Source: Agaricus subrufescens (Eukaryota > Basidiomycota > Agaricomycetes > Agaricales > Agaricaceae). From it: DNA of 64,000 bases. The position numbers and the translations under genes are program-made. The DNA lies in the NCBI GenBank assembly GCA_029945375.1, contig CM057068.1, forward strand, positions 1,567,492-1,631,491. Direction: 5' to 3'. This document shows positions 36,625 to 49,368 of this stretch, one piece after another. Positions within the stretch are counted from its first letter, which is position 1, and each line of letters opens with the position of its first letter. The notes under the pieces are model-generated. The model was not told where the DNA came from and searched no databases. It saw only the letters and a program-made list of their open reading frames with translations.

Positions 36625-37916
36625 ATGGTTCGCTTTGGAGAATACAAGCAACTTTGTACGCATGCGGCTAGTTATGCCCTCTGCAACCTGTTTTACCTGC
36701 AGGTTCGTCCTTGATCAGTTGTTCTACTAGTTGAAAATTTATCGTTATCGATTTCAGCTACAACGAGAAGCCCCTGAACTCCTCGGGAGTGCCAGTCAGC
36801 GGCCTTCTGCCCCTGTAGGCGTCAACCCAAGGTGTGGTATCCCAAGACTCGATACCCATGGCTCACACTCGAATCTGCCGAACAATATTCTCTGCGGAGT
36901 TAGTTTCATTATGATATTGGGCTTCTTGTGGGGGTGTCAGAAACGAGTAGCGGCTGTTGGTGCGTTACCTTTTTTTTTCAGGTTCTGACTGCTGCTCACC
37001 GTCATGGCGACTTGAAGGGCGAGTGGAGTTCCGAGCATTCCTCGTGACATACCTTGTGTCACTCATTCTCCAGCTGGTCACCGCAGGAGCTTTGCTAGAA
37101 CAAGGGACGCAGGCAATAGGAGTCCTCACCGCTATTCATGCCGGTATTGTGTCGGCCATGTTCTGGACGCTGCTATGGTACGCTATCACGACGACGCAGG
37201 TGCTGGATGATGGGGGGCTGGGAAGCATAATAGTGAGTCCCCGTGATTCTCTTTCTCATCAGTGTCAACTTGACGTTTTACTCCGTCTAGGTAATGCATG
37301 TGGGACAACTCGCATTCTTCGTCGTTACCCTCTATATCAGCCTAGATACTGCATTCGGGTTCACTTCGACTTTCGGTACACTTTCCCACCCGCCAGACTC
37401 ACTCCGCAGTATTCCTCTGTTCGTTTTGACCAGTATATGGCCCGCAGCGTGCGTCTTCCAAAGTCTACTTTTAGCTTTGTAATAGTACACTGACCTTTGC
37501 TTCGATAACCTAGTGCAGCTTTAGCTTCGTTCCTCGTCGTTTCGTACGTTGTTGTCCGGGTCCTTCATGAAAGACGACCAGTGTGGATATATTTCGCTGC
37601 GGCGCTTGCATTCATTATTGCCCAAGTGTTCAGGTTGAGTCCTGCAGGAGAATCAATCTGTCAAGTACGTAATTCTCATCATTCGATCCCTTGATGTTGA
37701 GCCCCACTCATTAACTTATTTCCGACAGTCATCAGACAGGCGGGTAGACGCATCCTTTATTTCAACTTTTCTTGAGACGCTATCGATTATCATTATGTAT
37801 TATGCGTGGACGGATATGACAAAAGGTGAGCTCCAGGTTCTTCAAATGCTTTTTGGCGGCTGAAGGTCTGAAAAAAATTCTTTTTTATAGCTTCCTGGGA
37901 CGAATTTACGTATTAA
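36625..37916 (+). CDS. CHS7: Chitin synthase export chaperone, CHS7-like (copy 1)
   Basis: Seven exons, in frame, about 308 aa: 36625-36702, 36758-36959, 37018-37232, 37291-37448, 37514-37664, 37729-37825 and 37891-37916. It starts MVRFGEYKQLCTHAASYALC followed by NLFYLQ, the CHS7 opening. GVNPRCGIPRLDTHGSHSN leads into seven hydrophobic helices including QLVTAGALLEQGTQAIGVLT, HAGIVSAMFWTLLWYA, LRSIPLFVLTSIWPAA and VRVLHERRPVW. It ends FISTFLETLSIIIMYYAWTD then SWDEFTY. CHS7 is an ER membrane protein needed for chitin synthase (yeast Chs3) to leave the ER. Against copy 2 (49369, minus) most exon junctions match, but the KVIC stretch after helix 6 is replaced by RLSPAGESICQ, so this copy is more divergent. 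Confidence 0.88.
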
Positions 37917-38494
37917 TCTGCTGGGACGCGCGTTCTTGTTCTACGATTCTATGATTCTAATGTTGATATTTTGGCTCATGCGTTCCTTTTCTTTCTCTTT
38001 TCTACTGAAACTTGTAATTCATATCTCCAGGCCCAGGGACCTCCAGAACTTCGAAAGGAATCATGTCGGGTTGGCTTTGTTTCTCCTTCTTTCAGTGCGA
38101 GATCCCGATCATTGTCAGTAACGTTGGAATCAGTTCTGGTTGATGTGTTCTATATGAGTTCCCGGAATTTTGCAGAAGATTACAGTCAATTGGACAGATG
38201 TGTATACGAAATAAACACGTCTCATTACCGGTCAACGAGATTTGTGTATACTTCATTCCCAGCTTGAGTTTGTACTTGGACGTAATCACTGTGAATTGAA
38301 AAGTATGAAGACCGCTGGTGTAAATGTGGCTTGACATTGAAGTTTGGATTTGAATCGTGTTTGTCGCGTTCATACAACGTGGTTATCGCTAAATAGTGTA
38401 CGACTGAAGGCCGCAGCGGATAGCACAGTACAGAACGAGGATGAGGTTCATAATCGCAAGGTGATGGGTAGGACTCAATTCATTTCGTTCACAA
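37917..38494. other. Intergenic
   Basis: Between the CHS7-like stop and the left target duplication of the LINE. No gene recognised. Confidence 0.4.
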
Positions 38495-40213
38495 ACTGAG
38501 ACTTGTGATCTTTTTTTTTTTTTTTTTTTTTTTTTGAAATCAAATGATTTATATACCGGCGCCCGATCGCAGTCCGGTCCTATTACATACTTGCAATAGA
38601 ATTATTTAAGGAAAAAGAGAGAAAACTCTAAACCCAAGACGTCATGCCGCCTTCCAGCTCAAACTATGCATCCTCCATGGCAGGGCTCCAGCAGGTCGCA
38701 AGGAAAATGGGGTCAGTATTCCTTCCCCGGATCGAGACAGAGACACGCCCATCAGAACTTGAACACCAGACCAGGCCTCCGTCCAGGCAAGGTCTCGCCC
38801 CTTTGCCCACCCTCTAAGACCACTAAGGGAATATCATCCCGAAGTCCTGGGGTTTCACCCCCCATAAGTGTCAGTCGTTCTATCCGTCAGAAGCCCGGTG
38901 GGGAGTACCCGGCTTAACCCAACAGCATCGACGAGACACCGCCCCCAGACCCCAGTCACCCGTCGAGACCCCAGAGACGGCAGAACCCAGAGCTACAACA
39001 CTCACCCTTCAGGAGGAACCCCAACCCAGTGTGTCCCGAAAAGCCACTCCCCTACTCAGGTGAAAACCGCGCGTGAATCTCTTCCGGCGGCTCCTCAAAC
39101 GAAAAAATCCATGGATTATCTTCAAGGTAGACAAGGACCTCCGAGAGGGTCATAAACCGCTCCTGACGTCTGGCCCGCGAGAGCGCTTCGCACTCGTTAA
39201 GTAAATGATCACGGGTCTGGTTTGCACCGGACCGGCAATAGTGGCAGTAGGCGGTGATAGAGTCGCCAACATTAAAACGAATCCTGTACTCGGCAGTAGG
39301 CCCGTGGTTCAGGATGAGTCTCGTGGCCCTCGCACACATGCGGGGCTCATTGATCAAGATATTTGACAGCCAGCTCCCACCGCCAACGTAGGAGGGGGCC
39401 ATCAGTCCTTTCCTGGGATTCACAGCGCTCTTGTGAAACTCCATAAAATGATTTCCGCGGAAATCTGGGGAGCGGAACAACCGTTGCCACTCGTCCATGC
39501 ATGTCTTCTGAACCCGGCGGCATTCAGAGGCCAAAGTAGTCCAAGGCGTACCATGCTCGCCAAAGCGATAGTAAGCTTGGTGATTCTTGAGGTCCTTAGC
39601 AGAGACCCCGGGGAGACCCCATCCCAGGTGGTTCCTGGCATGGACAAAGGTGACCTTGGCTTCCTCAAAAGTGGAAAGCCAAGGCCGAAGTCGACGGGCA
39701 GCGAACAAAGATAGCTGCTGACCCGAGTGTGGTTTTGGATCCATCAGGACTCTCGCCATAGTAATGGCGCCTGTGAATATGACAATGTTGCGCACCCACG
39801 GGACCTTAAGGCCCAGGTCGATGGCATGTGTGAGACTATCCAATTCAGCATCCTGCTGAGTGGAGTGTCCCAGTGGGAAGGAGAAGTCTTGTTTAAAGCC
39901 TTCGCCGCCTTCTCCCCAATCCCATTGAGCCGAAGCAGCCGAAGCCGCCTCAAGCTCGCCCTTGGGGTCCACCGAAGCGGCAGTCCCCAAAATGACTGTG
40001 TGTGGGACTTCCTCGTAAGAAGCCCGAAGACGAGTGAGGCGCAAGATGTCAGCGTCATCCTTGATCGCCCCAGATGGTGGAGAATCGACGAACAAAATCC
40101 GATCGCCGAAGTCATCCAAAATGCGGTATCCAGGCCGGGCCTCCACACAGTCAGCCTCGAATGGTTCCTGGACACTCGGAACAGCACGGCCCAAGTCACT
40201 GAGACTTGTGATC
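38495..40213 (-). mobile_element. 5'-truncated non-LTR retrotransposon (LINE) with target-site duplications
   Basis: The 16-base sequence ACTGAGACTTGTGATC occurs at 38495-38510 and again at 40198-40213, directly flanking the insert. Inside the left copy comes a run of 25 T (38511-38535), the complement of the element's poly(A) tail, so the element lies on the minus strand. Its only remaining frame is the C-terminal part of the second ORF (40194-39052), starting within a few bases of the right-hand duplication. This is the form of a target-primed, 5'-truncated LINE insertion. About 500 bp of 3' untranslated sequence separates the stop from the tail. It lies 140 bp past the stop of the adenylate-forming reductase. 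Confidence 0.85.
39052..40194 (-). pseudogene. LINE ORF2 C-terminal fragment, RNase H-like region and zinc knuckle
   Basis: An open frame of 380 codons with no reverse-transcriptase domain, cut off at the 5' end of the element. The middle (DAELDSLTHAI, NIVIFTGAITMARVL, VTFVHARNHLGWGLPG) follows the order of a LINE-type RNase H domain, though the usual catalytic Asp of the second strand appears as Gly, so activity is unlikely. Near the end, AYCHYCRSGANQTRDHLLNE followed by Cys makes a C-x2-C-x9-H-x4-C knuckle, the usual C-terminal finger of such elements. Because the frame is still uninterrupted, the insertion is probably fairly recent. Confidence 0.75.
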
Positions 40214-40353
40214 GATCTTACTTTATGATTGGGTTCTGTGAGAGAACTCGATAGAATAAACGAGATTCAACCCAGCACCCGAGACAAACGGATTGAACGG
40301 CAATATTATTAAAAGGTTACATTCAGCTCATCACTTAGAAGCTTGGCTCGTAA

Positions 40354-43300
40354 TCAAAATTTCCAGAATTGCAAGGACTTGATTAAATCGGCTCCTCCCA
40401 ACTCTTTAACATCCTTTAGACTTGGGCACATCGCAACTGTAACATCCGTTCTCATTTTACCACCTCCGAGATGATCTCCCGATAAAAATCCGCTCAAGTC
40501 GGCGGAGGCCTCGTGATCCCCAACGGCGAGTGTATCTTCTTTTGAACGAAGTATTTCTACCCATTCTTCATATGGAACGAAGTCAAGTTGTAAATGGTCT
40601 GCAGCAGCTTTGAAGATGATATCCCAAGGCGTCGGTCGTGGGTGGACCAGGTTCAAATATGTAACGGGCTGCGAAGCCCTACGAGGAGATTTGAGGAGGT
40701 CAAGGATAGCAGTCGCTGCAGCGTCAACGGGAAGCCAAGTTGTTGACTAGATAAGATAAGAGAAGGATGTCAGCGAGTGTTGTCCGAACAGATTCTGCGA
40801 GCGTTATTCTACCTCGTTCCGAGAAGGGAGACTACCAAGGGCTTTGCCGGCTCTGATAAGGGCTGGCACCCATTCCTTTGCGTTCCATCGCCCATCAGCG
40901 TCTCCACATAACTGACCAATACGGACAATCGACGACGTTAATCCAGTGGATTCACTAATCCTCTGACAGATATTTTCGGTCACCCATTTGCTTTCACCAT
41001 AACCAAAGCCTGCTGCTGTTGCGGAGGGAACCGAAGATTCAGGAGCCCCTTCATCGGATACTAAATCTAGTGATTATGAGTATGAGAGGCAAAGATCACG
41101 GATGGCAACAACTAACTCTTGAATACGGATATCGAACTAACGAAAATGAAGTTTGGGCTATTGGATATGGAAGAACTTAGAGCGAGGTCTAAGAGACGAC
41201 GTGTGCCAGCAATCAAATTTTCGAATGATCCCAATCCGATGTTAAAATCAACGCGCCAGCCTGAATTAAAGAAAATTAATCAGCTCTAAAAGCCCGGATA
41301 TACATTCCGTTCAAACTTCACACCGTTGTGAATGATAGTCGTAACTGTTGTTTGAAGCTTTTTGAATGGCGTAACGTATACATCAATGGCAAGAAAACGC
41401 TAGCACGGGGTAAAACCGTACCATTGAGTAGACGCCGTCCGTGAGACCCAGCTTATCTTTTGATGGATTGTATTCTAAGAACACGATTTTCTTCAAGGCC
41501 ATCGTGTTTATCTCAAGCCCCCAAGTACGAAGCGCATCCTTCTGTCTTGTTTCTACTGATAGATTGATGGTACTCGGACGGTTTAGAGCATATATCTTGA
41601 CCACGTCTTCCTTTTCGGCCAATTGCTTGAGGATGTAGCAACCAAGTCGGCCAGTGCTCCCAGTGAGTAGGAGAGCTTCTTGACGGTTTGATTCGGGAGT
41701 AGTTTTCCAATTCGGCGACGGTATCTCCGCAGTATATTTGTTGACCAGTGATTCCATCTCAAGGCATCTTGTTTCGATCTGCATCGCGCGGCTGTGCTTT
41801 TCGACATCGAGAGTGCCAGACAGGACTCCCCAGAGGTACTCCCCGAGTTTTTGAATACTTGGATGCGAATATACAAAGTTGAGCGGAATTTTGTGGAAGT
41901 TCGTGTTCTTCGAGGAGCGAATAGAGCGCAACAAACTGTTCCTGATCCATGTTGCTTGCAAACTACAAGGAACGTCGGAAAAGAAATCTTACGACAGAGG
42001 CAGGACGAACCTGTCACATCCTTGCAGGAAAATGTCTTGATCCTCATCAATCGGATACTTTAAGACTCTTCTGACTGCTGTGTCGACAAAATTCATTGCG
42101 GTTTTCGCTGTCCAAGTTTCGGGAACTGGAATGTCGTTCTGAGAAGATTCATTCACAGCCTCGTATACGGCATCAATCTCTTTCTTGTAAGCCTTTAAGC
42201 AGACTTGCCTTCGCGGCGTTCCTTTTGGCGTGAATTCAAGGGGCTTGCTGGGATGAACGGTGATGATCATCTGTTACCAGAGTCAATTCAACAAGATGGT
42301 GAGGTGTTTCTGCAGACGTGTAGTACCTCTTTGAAAATTCGGGAGTGTGCGGGAGCAAAATCGTTAACCTTCTCAACTGTCGGCCTATCGGGCGTAAAGT
42401 CAGCTGCATGCTGAGTGATCACTAATTGTAAGATATACCAGATCAAGTTCCTGAATGCCGTCAATTTCACCTCATCGGCAGGGTCAAAAGGTTCAGCGGG
42501 TTGAATGAGAATCCCGTTTTGGATGCGACCACGACCAAACATGATGACAGCAGTAATGCGTTGATCTTGTAGCAAAAATGATTCTGCTTTCGGTCAGCAC
42601 CAGGAATAATGCGAACTGAAATTTGAGCTTGTCACCTAACGGAACAGGATTCGTCTGATTCCTCAGTTAGATTGGTTGGCATCGACAAATATTGAGCTTC
42701 ACCTTTTCTCCGGTGGACAACATTAACTGGTCGTCGACCCTTCCATAGACACAGTAATTATCCTTTTTAGTGGGATGGCGCATGAGCAAGTCGCTTGTGG
42801 CATAACCCGCCTGTCCTTCGATTATAGTGTTCAGGACATGTGGATGATAAGTTCCATTGCTCTTATTCAAAACGTTCAGTGAAGAAAGCATCGCAGAAGA
42901 ATGGACATACAAGGACAACCAACTCCCCTATCTCTCCCTCGCCATCGATGTCTTCAAGATCTATAGAAACTTTAGCATGACCCGAAAACTTGAAATAACG
43001 CCAATCGGCCATATCTGTTGATTTTGGAACAAATAGAGTAAGGCATCCTGTTTCTGTCCTGTTCCACCATTTTGTTTGTACACGACGATCTCAGTAATTT
43101 CGTGTGACTCACGCTCCATAGAATGGAATGAGATTGACCCCAGCGCCCACAAGTTTGTCACCGATCGCTTGGTTCATTGGGGCCCCTGCGTAAACCTAAT
43201 TTTTGTATAAACTCTACACTCTGATAAAGAGAAGGAGTTGATCGTACCACAGCACTTAAATTACAAAGAATGGGGATGTTTTCTGTAGAGCGTGCCCATG

Positions 43301-44527
43301 TCTGGATATATAAATCAAAGGGGCCGGCAGTGTCCAGGGACAAATCGTACCTCGATGAAAAACGGCACACAGAAGACGAGTTTAGATTTTGTTTCGACAA
43401 GTTCACGTAAAAATACTTCCGGTGTGGGGATGGTGGGAGGATTGGCTGGTTTGAAACAAGCTATCGTAGTACCGGAACAAACCTTTGAAAAAAGATGATT
43501 TGGGGATAAATTCGATAAACTTAGTAGCTTAACTTACCTGCCACGGTATTTGGATAGCTCCCATCGCATCTATATAGACAGAAGTTGGGTACGTGTCGCT
43601 CAAACAAAATAACAATACTGACGGAACATCGGTAATGAATGACCCGCAATCGGCATACCGGCTATATCGATTTCTCCATAATCTACAGGGCCTTGGTTCA
43701 GCGTTTATGCAGGAAATTAGTGACGTATTGACACACAAGGCAGGAGGCCCCATTGTATAAAGTTGCTGTTTAGCATTGGTATAGGCTTAGGCTGTGCAGT
43801 AGAACCTAGAATCGATGAATACAGATGGTGGTCACTAATATTGGTGTACAAGAACTCACCAGAGGAATGCAGTATTAAGGCCAGAGGGTCCGCGGTGGTT
43901 CGCACTGGGGATAATTGGCTAAAGTTGTCGTTTTCATTGTAAAGGTCGCCGAACTGTGGCACGGGCACGATGTTGACAATATATCCTTCTCTTTCCAAGA
44001 TCGAGGATGCGTCAAGTGCAATTCGTTGCATTGCTGAATCCGGGCTTACAAAAAGAAGGCTGAGGTCTGTAGTTCTGATCAAGTGCGCAACGCCTGCAAT
44101 GGAGTTGCGCGTAGAAATAGGAAAGGGTGTGAATCCTGCATGCATGATGCTGATAGTAAGAGTTATGAAAGTGATAGTATCTAATGAAAGCTTTGAGCCG
44201 ACTTGAGCATTTAGTCTTAAAGTAGTACACACCAATACTGGCTAGTATGCCAACGACAGGAGCTTTTGATGTATTTCCGATTGTATTGGAATAGCAATGA
44301 GAGACTATCCCATGGCCTCTTTGAATAGCAGCATATACTTCAGGATAGCAAATCTCGCGGACACTGCTGGTAAAGCTGTCACTATAGATGAAAGCAGGAT
44401 GTTTGGGGCTATTCAAGGCATGGAACGCATAGATTTCGGGGAGTATCAGAGATTCGTTGAATGGAGGGCGCGTGAAAGTGGTGCTTTTTGCTCCCTGTAA
44501 AGTAGGTAGTGATGCGACATCCACCAT
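40354..44527 (-). CDS. Adenylate-forming reductase (A-T-R, NRPS-like)
   Basis: Roughly 17 exons on the minus strand, from the ATG at 44527 to the stop at 40354, about 1040-1060 aa. The junctions I traced all keep the frame. The adenylation domain has ILHSSGST (A3), FYGATETGC (A5), the KFSGHAKVSI and GEIGELVVL strands, YGRVDDQLMLSTGEK (A7-A8) and DQRITAVIMFGRGRI near its end. A 19-nt microexon near 42650 encodes TNPVPL. The carrier domain holds GCDSLQATWIRN with the phosphopantetheinyl Ser, split by an intron. The reductase domain has LLTGSTGRLGCYILKQL (NAD(P)H loop), SSISNSPNFIFVSSISVF and the catalytic YGESK. Such enzymes activate an amino or aryl acid and release it as an aldehyde by NADPH reduction. 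It has no condensation domain. The substrate is unknown. Confidence 0.88.
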
Positions 44528-45982
44528 TTCCGGTTGAAGTGGCGGTCGTTGAGTGTAAATGTGTACGGCGATTTGTGGTTTTTATATTAGAGACCTATAA
44601 CAGAATCTGGTCAGTGTATCTAAATCCAGTGTCGATATATAATTGGTGATCGAGACAGTATGGTGTCCGATCCTCGGATTGGCTTAATAACACGGCGGAC
44701 AAACAGCTGTCAAATGGAGGTTTTGATGTCAAGTGGTACAGTACTGATGCGTCAATTAGGAGTCAATTACATCATCCGTCACGCTTCACCAGTCGGGCGA
44801 GCCAACGGTTTGGGCCTTATGGCTGTTACGGGGTCTTCCAGATACGAGATAAGCACAGATAACTGTTGTCTATTATATACTAACTCTAGGTAAACCTAGT
44901 AGGTAGTCTAATACGTGAGGAGGATTCTGGTCACATGTGTGACATGGCGCACCAACGGTTGCCGACGATGTGACAAAGTGCTTGACATCAAACTCCTTAT
45001 CTCCATTTGACAGCTAATTGTCCGCCGTGTATAAGCAGCACCAGAGTAGCACGATCGTCTTTCTTATATAAATGTCTCGGCTAGAGGGATTGATTCTGCC
45101 ATCACAGCCAATTGGAGTATTGTTCATAGGATCACCGGTGGTGGGCCAGGATCATTTAGAACATCAAGCGGCTGGTTGGAGAGGTGATGAGAGACCCTGT
45201 CAGACATACAAATAGCGCATTCTAGCGCCCTTCGGTAACAACAGCGGCTCCTTTGTATTTCTATCGCACAATAGTATCACATAGTCTGTTGGTCTACTTT
45301 GGCCAGGCGTCTTGTATGAGCCTTGTAGAAGTGGTAGAGATCGGAGGTGGGGTCTGGGCGGGCGATAGGCCTCAGCGGCAATCTGCCAGGAAAACATTCA
45401 ATTCTCACACGGTCCAGAATTTGAGTAGCCAATGAGTGACACTGGGGTAACGATGGAAAAAACAGTGCAGCATATGGAAAATGGCGAAGGTGTGTACCGA
45501 TAAATTGAGTTTGCCATAAGGGGTCTAGCATAATTCCCACGATGGAACAGACTGGCACGCTCCTAAAATTTGTCACCCTGGCTTCGCAAATCTTCATGCC
45601 ACTCAATAAGATTAGCGTTTGTTAAGTTGAGCGAAATTAAGGGCAATTTATCGAATACTGTGAGTAGACAGGGCAAATGAGAACCCGAGGGGAAGGGTCC
45701 GACCTGGGTCCGACTTTGTGTGGAAAGTACAGTTTCTATGACACTCGCCGCTCGGAGACCAATCACATGGGATAACAGCTGGTTATTCCTTTTGGCTGCT
45801 CCACCTTCGCTTCCGGATAGGCCGGCGAACTTAATCACTCGTTGGATCTAGCGCAAAATCTGTTCTTAGACGTGGATCGACAGACTGGAAAACTTACTGC
45901 TACTCCATTGAGGGTGTGTATAAGAGCCTGATACAGGCACTACGTACCTTGTCCCCAAACTACGCACTCACTACGCCCTGCT
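44528..45982. other. Intergenic, contains a MITE-like element
   Basis: Divergent spacer between the adenylate-forming reductase (-) and the seven-helix gene (+). Apart from the inverted-repeat element at 44691-45029 I see no gene. The element lies only about 160 bp upstream of the reductase ATG, so it may influence that promoter. Confidence 0.45.
44691..45029. mobile_element. MITE-like inverted-repeat element, non-coding, about 340 bp
   Basis: The left end CACGGCGGACAAACAGCTGT continues into CAAATGGAG and TTTGATGTCAAG. The right end, read on the opposite strand, gives CACGGCGGACAATTAGCTGT, CAAATGGAG and TTTGATGTCAAG. The inverted repeats are thus about 50 bp with a 5-base difference in spacing. 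No transposase fits inside. A short target duplication (ATA or TA type) is possible, but the flanks do not settle it. The features fit a miniature inverted-repeat transposable element of a DNA transposon. Confidence 0.65.
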
Positions 45983-47279
45983 ATGGGCATTCCGTTAGAT
46001 AAAGCTGAGCTTCTTGCATTCTTCCTGGAAAGTATCATTTATGGTGCGCCTCTAGAACCATCTTCGCCGACGCGGAAAATGACATCTATGACTCTGTAAA
46101 TTCAGGAATATTCCTCACACTTTTTGTCATTCTCGTCGCGGTCTCCTTTGCAAAAGACCCCATTCGACTCGCTAACCAGCGCTTCGTCCTTCCTGTCGCT
46201 ACGGTCATGTTGATTCTCGCAACAGCGGTAATGCGTTTCTTTTCCCTAAAAACATGACATTAATCTAAGGATATCTGTCAGCACCTTGTCCTTGACACTG
46301 TGCGCCTGATGCAGGGATTCGTGACTGGTGATGAGACGAAGTCGCCCGATCCAATTGGTTACTATTCAAATATTGCAAACCCTCTTCACTATGTCAAAAC
46401 GGTGGTATACGTTTTGATGACAATATTGGGAGATGGCGTCCTGGTGAGTCAACATCTTTTGCATGGTTCGACGATCGAGGAGATTCAATTTCTTCTAGGT
46501 TTGGCGTTGCTACATTGTCAACAATCGATCCCTTTTTGTTGTCGTTCCTGCCACTGTGGCCTTACTTGCGAACTTGGGTAAGCCACAGCTGTCAACCTAG
46601 TTCAACCCCTGCTGATTTTTTCAGCCATCGGAATGGTCGTAGTTTGGTCTATGTCCATCGCAATGCCGGGAGAGGATATTTTCGATACCGCAGCCCACTT
46701 TATCGAATCATTCTTTATCATTACGATGGGTCTCAACTTTTGCTGCACTGGTGAGTAAGATCGGTTCATTGAAGACATACTCAAACCCGTGCTGCAAGTC
46801 GTTATCGTCGTCAAAATTTGGTTAAGTCGTCGCCGCCTTTCTTCCAGCGGTGGTCGCAGCTTGTTCCCCGTAATGGCGGTAATTATTGAGAGTGGGGCTA
46901 TATACACTGCGAGTGTCATGGCCCTTCTGGTGTCGTATCTGTCGGGGTCCAATGGACAATACCCAGCATTGGATCTAATAACACCACTTGTCGTAAGTTC
47001 TCATGATAAATATACATTATGACTAACAGTAACTGAAACGACGCGCAGGGTGTCGTATATTGCCTCATCGTATTGCAAATCCACTTCCATCTAAGACTAA
47101 CAAACTCAACCCCTGGTATGACATTGAGTAATCGTTCATTAACATGGGGAGGTGCTCGGGGAGCGCCTTCTTATCAGTTTCGGAGCGGTGTTTCCGTCCA
47201 TATCACTGAACACGCGGAGACACATACCGACGGAGAGTCTGACCTAGTCAAACCAAAGGTCCACCTCGATGGTATGTGA
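45983..47279 (+). CDS. Seven-helix membrane protein of unknown function
   Basis: Seven or eight exons. Exon 1 (MGIPLDKAELLAFFLESIIY) joins GIFLTLFVILVAVSF through a phase-1 intron. Further exons encode TVRLMQGFVT, the DPIGYYSNIANPLHYVKTVV helix, TILGDGVL|VWRCYIVNN, MVVVWSMSIAMPG, FFIITMGLNFCCT, WLSRRRL and VMAVIIESGAIYTASVMALL. It ends with a hydrophilic tail whose stop is at 47277-47279. The frame is intact over all joints I traced. The pattern belongs to a large Agaricomycete group of orphan seven-helix proteins. A receptor-like role is often supposed, but I have no evidence for one. The family is different from the DUF6533 protein at 1436-2947. Confidence 0.65.
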
Positions 47280-49368
47280 AACGTTGTCTCCGTGGCGGAT
47301 GGAATTTTTTATTTCGAGGATATACCCTTTTTCGAGGTTGACACACACTCCTTTAAGGCCAGTTCTTAGGTATAACGAATTTACACGTGTTTTGCTTTGG
47401 GTGCAACACTGTTCCGTGTGTGTGCGATCAATCGACCCCCCCCCTGAGATCTTGAGGCTTCTTTCCCGCTCAAGCTTTCGTTTTCACAGTGACGCATGCC
47501 TTTGAGGTTTCAGCATCCCATATTGGGTCACTATTTTGTGCCACAGAGTATTTCTATGGGTCCTTCGAATACTCCACTTCGTGAACGCTTCCATTCCCAC
47601 CCCACTTTCTATGGCTCTGACAACTATCAGATATTCGACTGGTTCCGGAGTGGTCTCACAGGAGGTACATTTAGTTTATTTGTACCAGGAGGCTCCGGAT
47701 GAACACGCTATTTTCACGAGAAGGGGGGATAATGTGGCGCCGGGGTGGCGCCGATATGGAACAATTCGTATCCTTCCAATGCTCAGAGGGTACCAAGGCG
47801 CTGGTACTACCTTGATCCTACTTTATCCCGCTTTCCAAATTAGGATCCAGAAGGAGGATGTGGGTATATTTTACACCGTGTGACACTCAACATCATTGTG
47901 TGGGTGATATTGTGGTGTAGTCAATACAGTGCCATGTCCAACAATATCAATACAATTTCAAAAATTGTCGTGCTTCCTATACAAAGAAAAAACTTTTAAC
48001 CTCAATTGTTATTTCAATAGGCTGATGCGAATAAGCGCCGTTTCTCAGCGCTACTATCAATAGCATATCGGATCGCGCGACAAAATAATGATTGGCGGTG
48101 ACACGCTCTGCATGCCAATGATAAGGTTCATCAGTCGAATACCCAAGAAAGAATACATTGAAATAAAACCAATATTTACTCAAACTTTGAGTACGAGCAC
48201 AGCTGCGATGTAACTTAATGAAAAGGGGTGTTAGCGTGGTCATTCACCATTCTATCGTCAGGGGACAATCGAGACTGTATAGTAAAGCCTATACCTGTAC
48301 AAATAATCCCACATATGTGTACCATGGAAGAATACAACGGGGCAAAGGGTCCGAGCCAGTGCAAACTGGCTTATTGTCAAGCAACCGTTACTGTAGACCT
48401 ACATTTCTTACTTTAGAGACTCGGCAACATATACTTAAAAGCAATTGGTTAGCTTGCTTAATCCCTCACAGAATACTTAGTGGCATCAATTTTCCTAACC
48501 GATTTACTGACAAAGGCATCATTCATTAGATTGATCCTACGATTATTCATGAGTTTCCGATCTCAAAGAATAAGTAAATCTAATGTGGCTTCCGAGCCGG
48601 CCCATATTCTCAGAGACGTACCAGGAAATTATATACGACATATGCGTGATACGGAACAGACTGAAGAGAATGAAATTCAATGTGTAGCGCCTGTTGAAGC
48701 GAGGAAAGTGGTACGGGTGATAGTCAGCCTGGCAGGGTTGTTTAGAATGCTTTGAGCGTAGATCAAGTGTAAGCCCATGGAATTTCTCCTTCTTTCTTAT
48801 GGATTCGTCCCCTCCATTCTCTCCCTTTCGTATATATTGCTGAGACCACACCTTTGTTTGTCCGGATGGTAAGGTTTCGTTCAATTTGAAGATCCATATG
48901 TTAAACTCTGAGGTCGACTAAACAGCGAACCGGGCCGAGCACCGTCGAGTACGAAGTATCGACTTTGTCGGCATTCTTATTGATCTTCCATGTACAACAA
49001 GACAAACGATGAACAAGAAGAAAAAAATATGTCAAGAAGTAAAACACATCGACGTATGAAAGATTAGTATTCAAGAGAAGGAAATGTCAATAATGAGCGG
49101 AAGGTCGCCTCAGGAAAAGATCAGAAGCGCAATTGAATCGGGAATAGTAGGCTGCAATGAGGGACAGGGATCGTACAACAACAGGTATTGGATTAGGACT
49201 CTGGTACACCGACTTTGACCAAAGTCGAAAAGGAAAAAAAAACAGAGGATGATCAACAGTGCTGGGCAATATATATATGTAAGCTGATATGAGCAGAAAG
49301 CTGCAAACGTCAAAATATCTAATAAGATAGCATTGGAAAAATATGGCAGTAGGAGATAAGCCGCAAGA
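47280..49368. other. Long convergent intergenic region
   Basis: About 2.1 kb between the seven-helix gene and CHS7-like copy 2. Several open frames exist but none has family features, repeats or matching splice sites. Confidence 0.4.

Noticed and set aside
39727..40254. Plus-strand frame of 175 codons across the LINE
   Set aside because: It is antisense to the recognisable RNase H / zinc-knuckle frame and crosses the target duplication.
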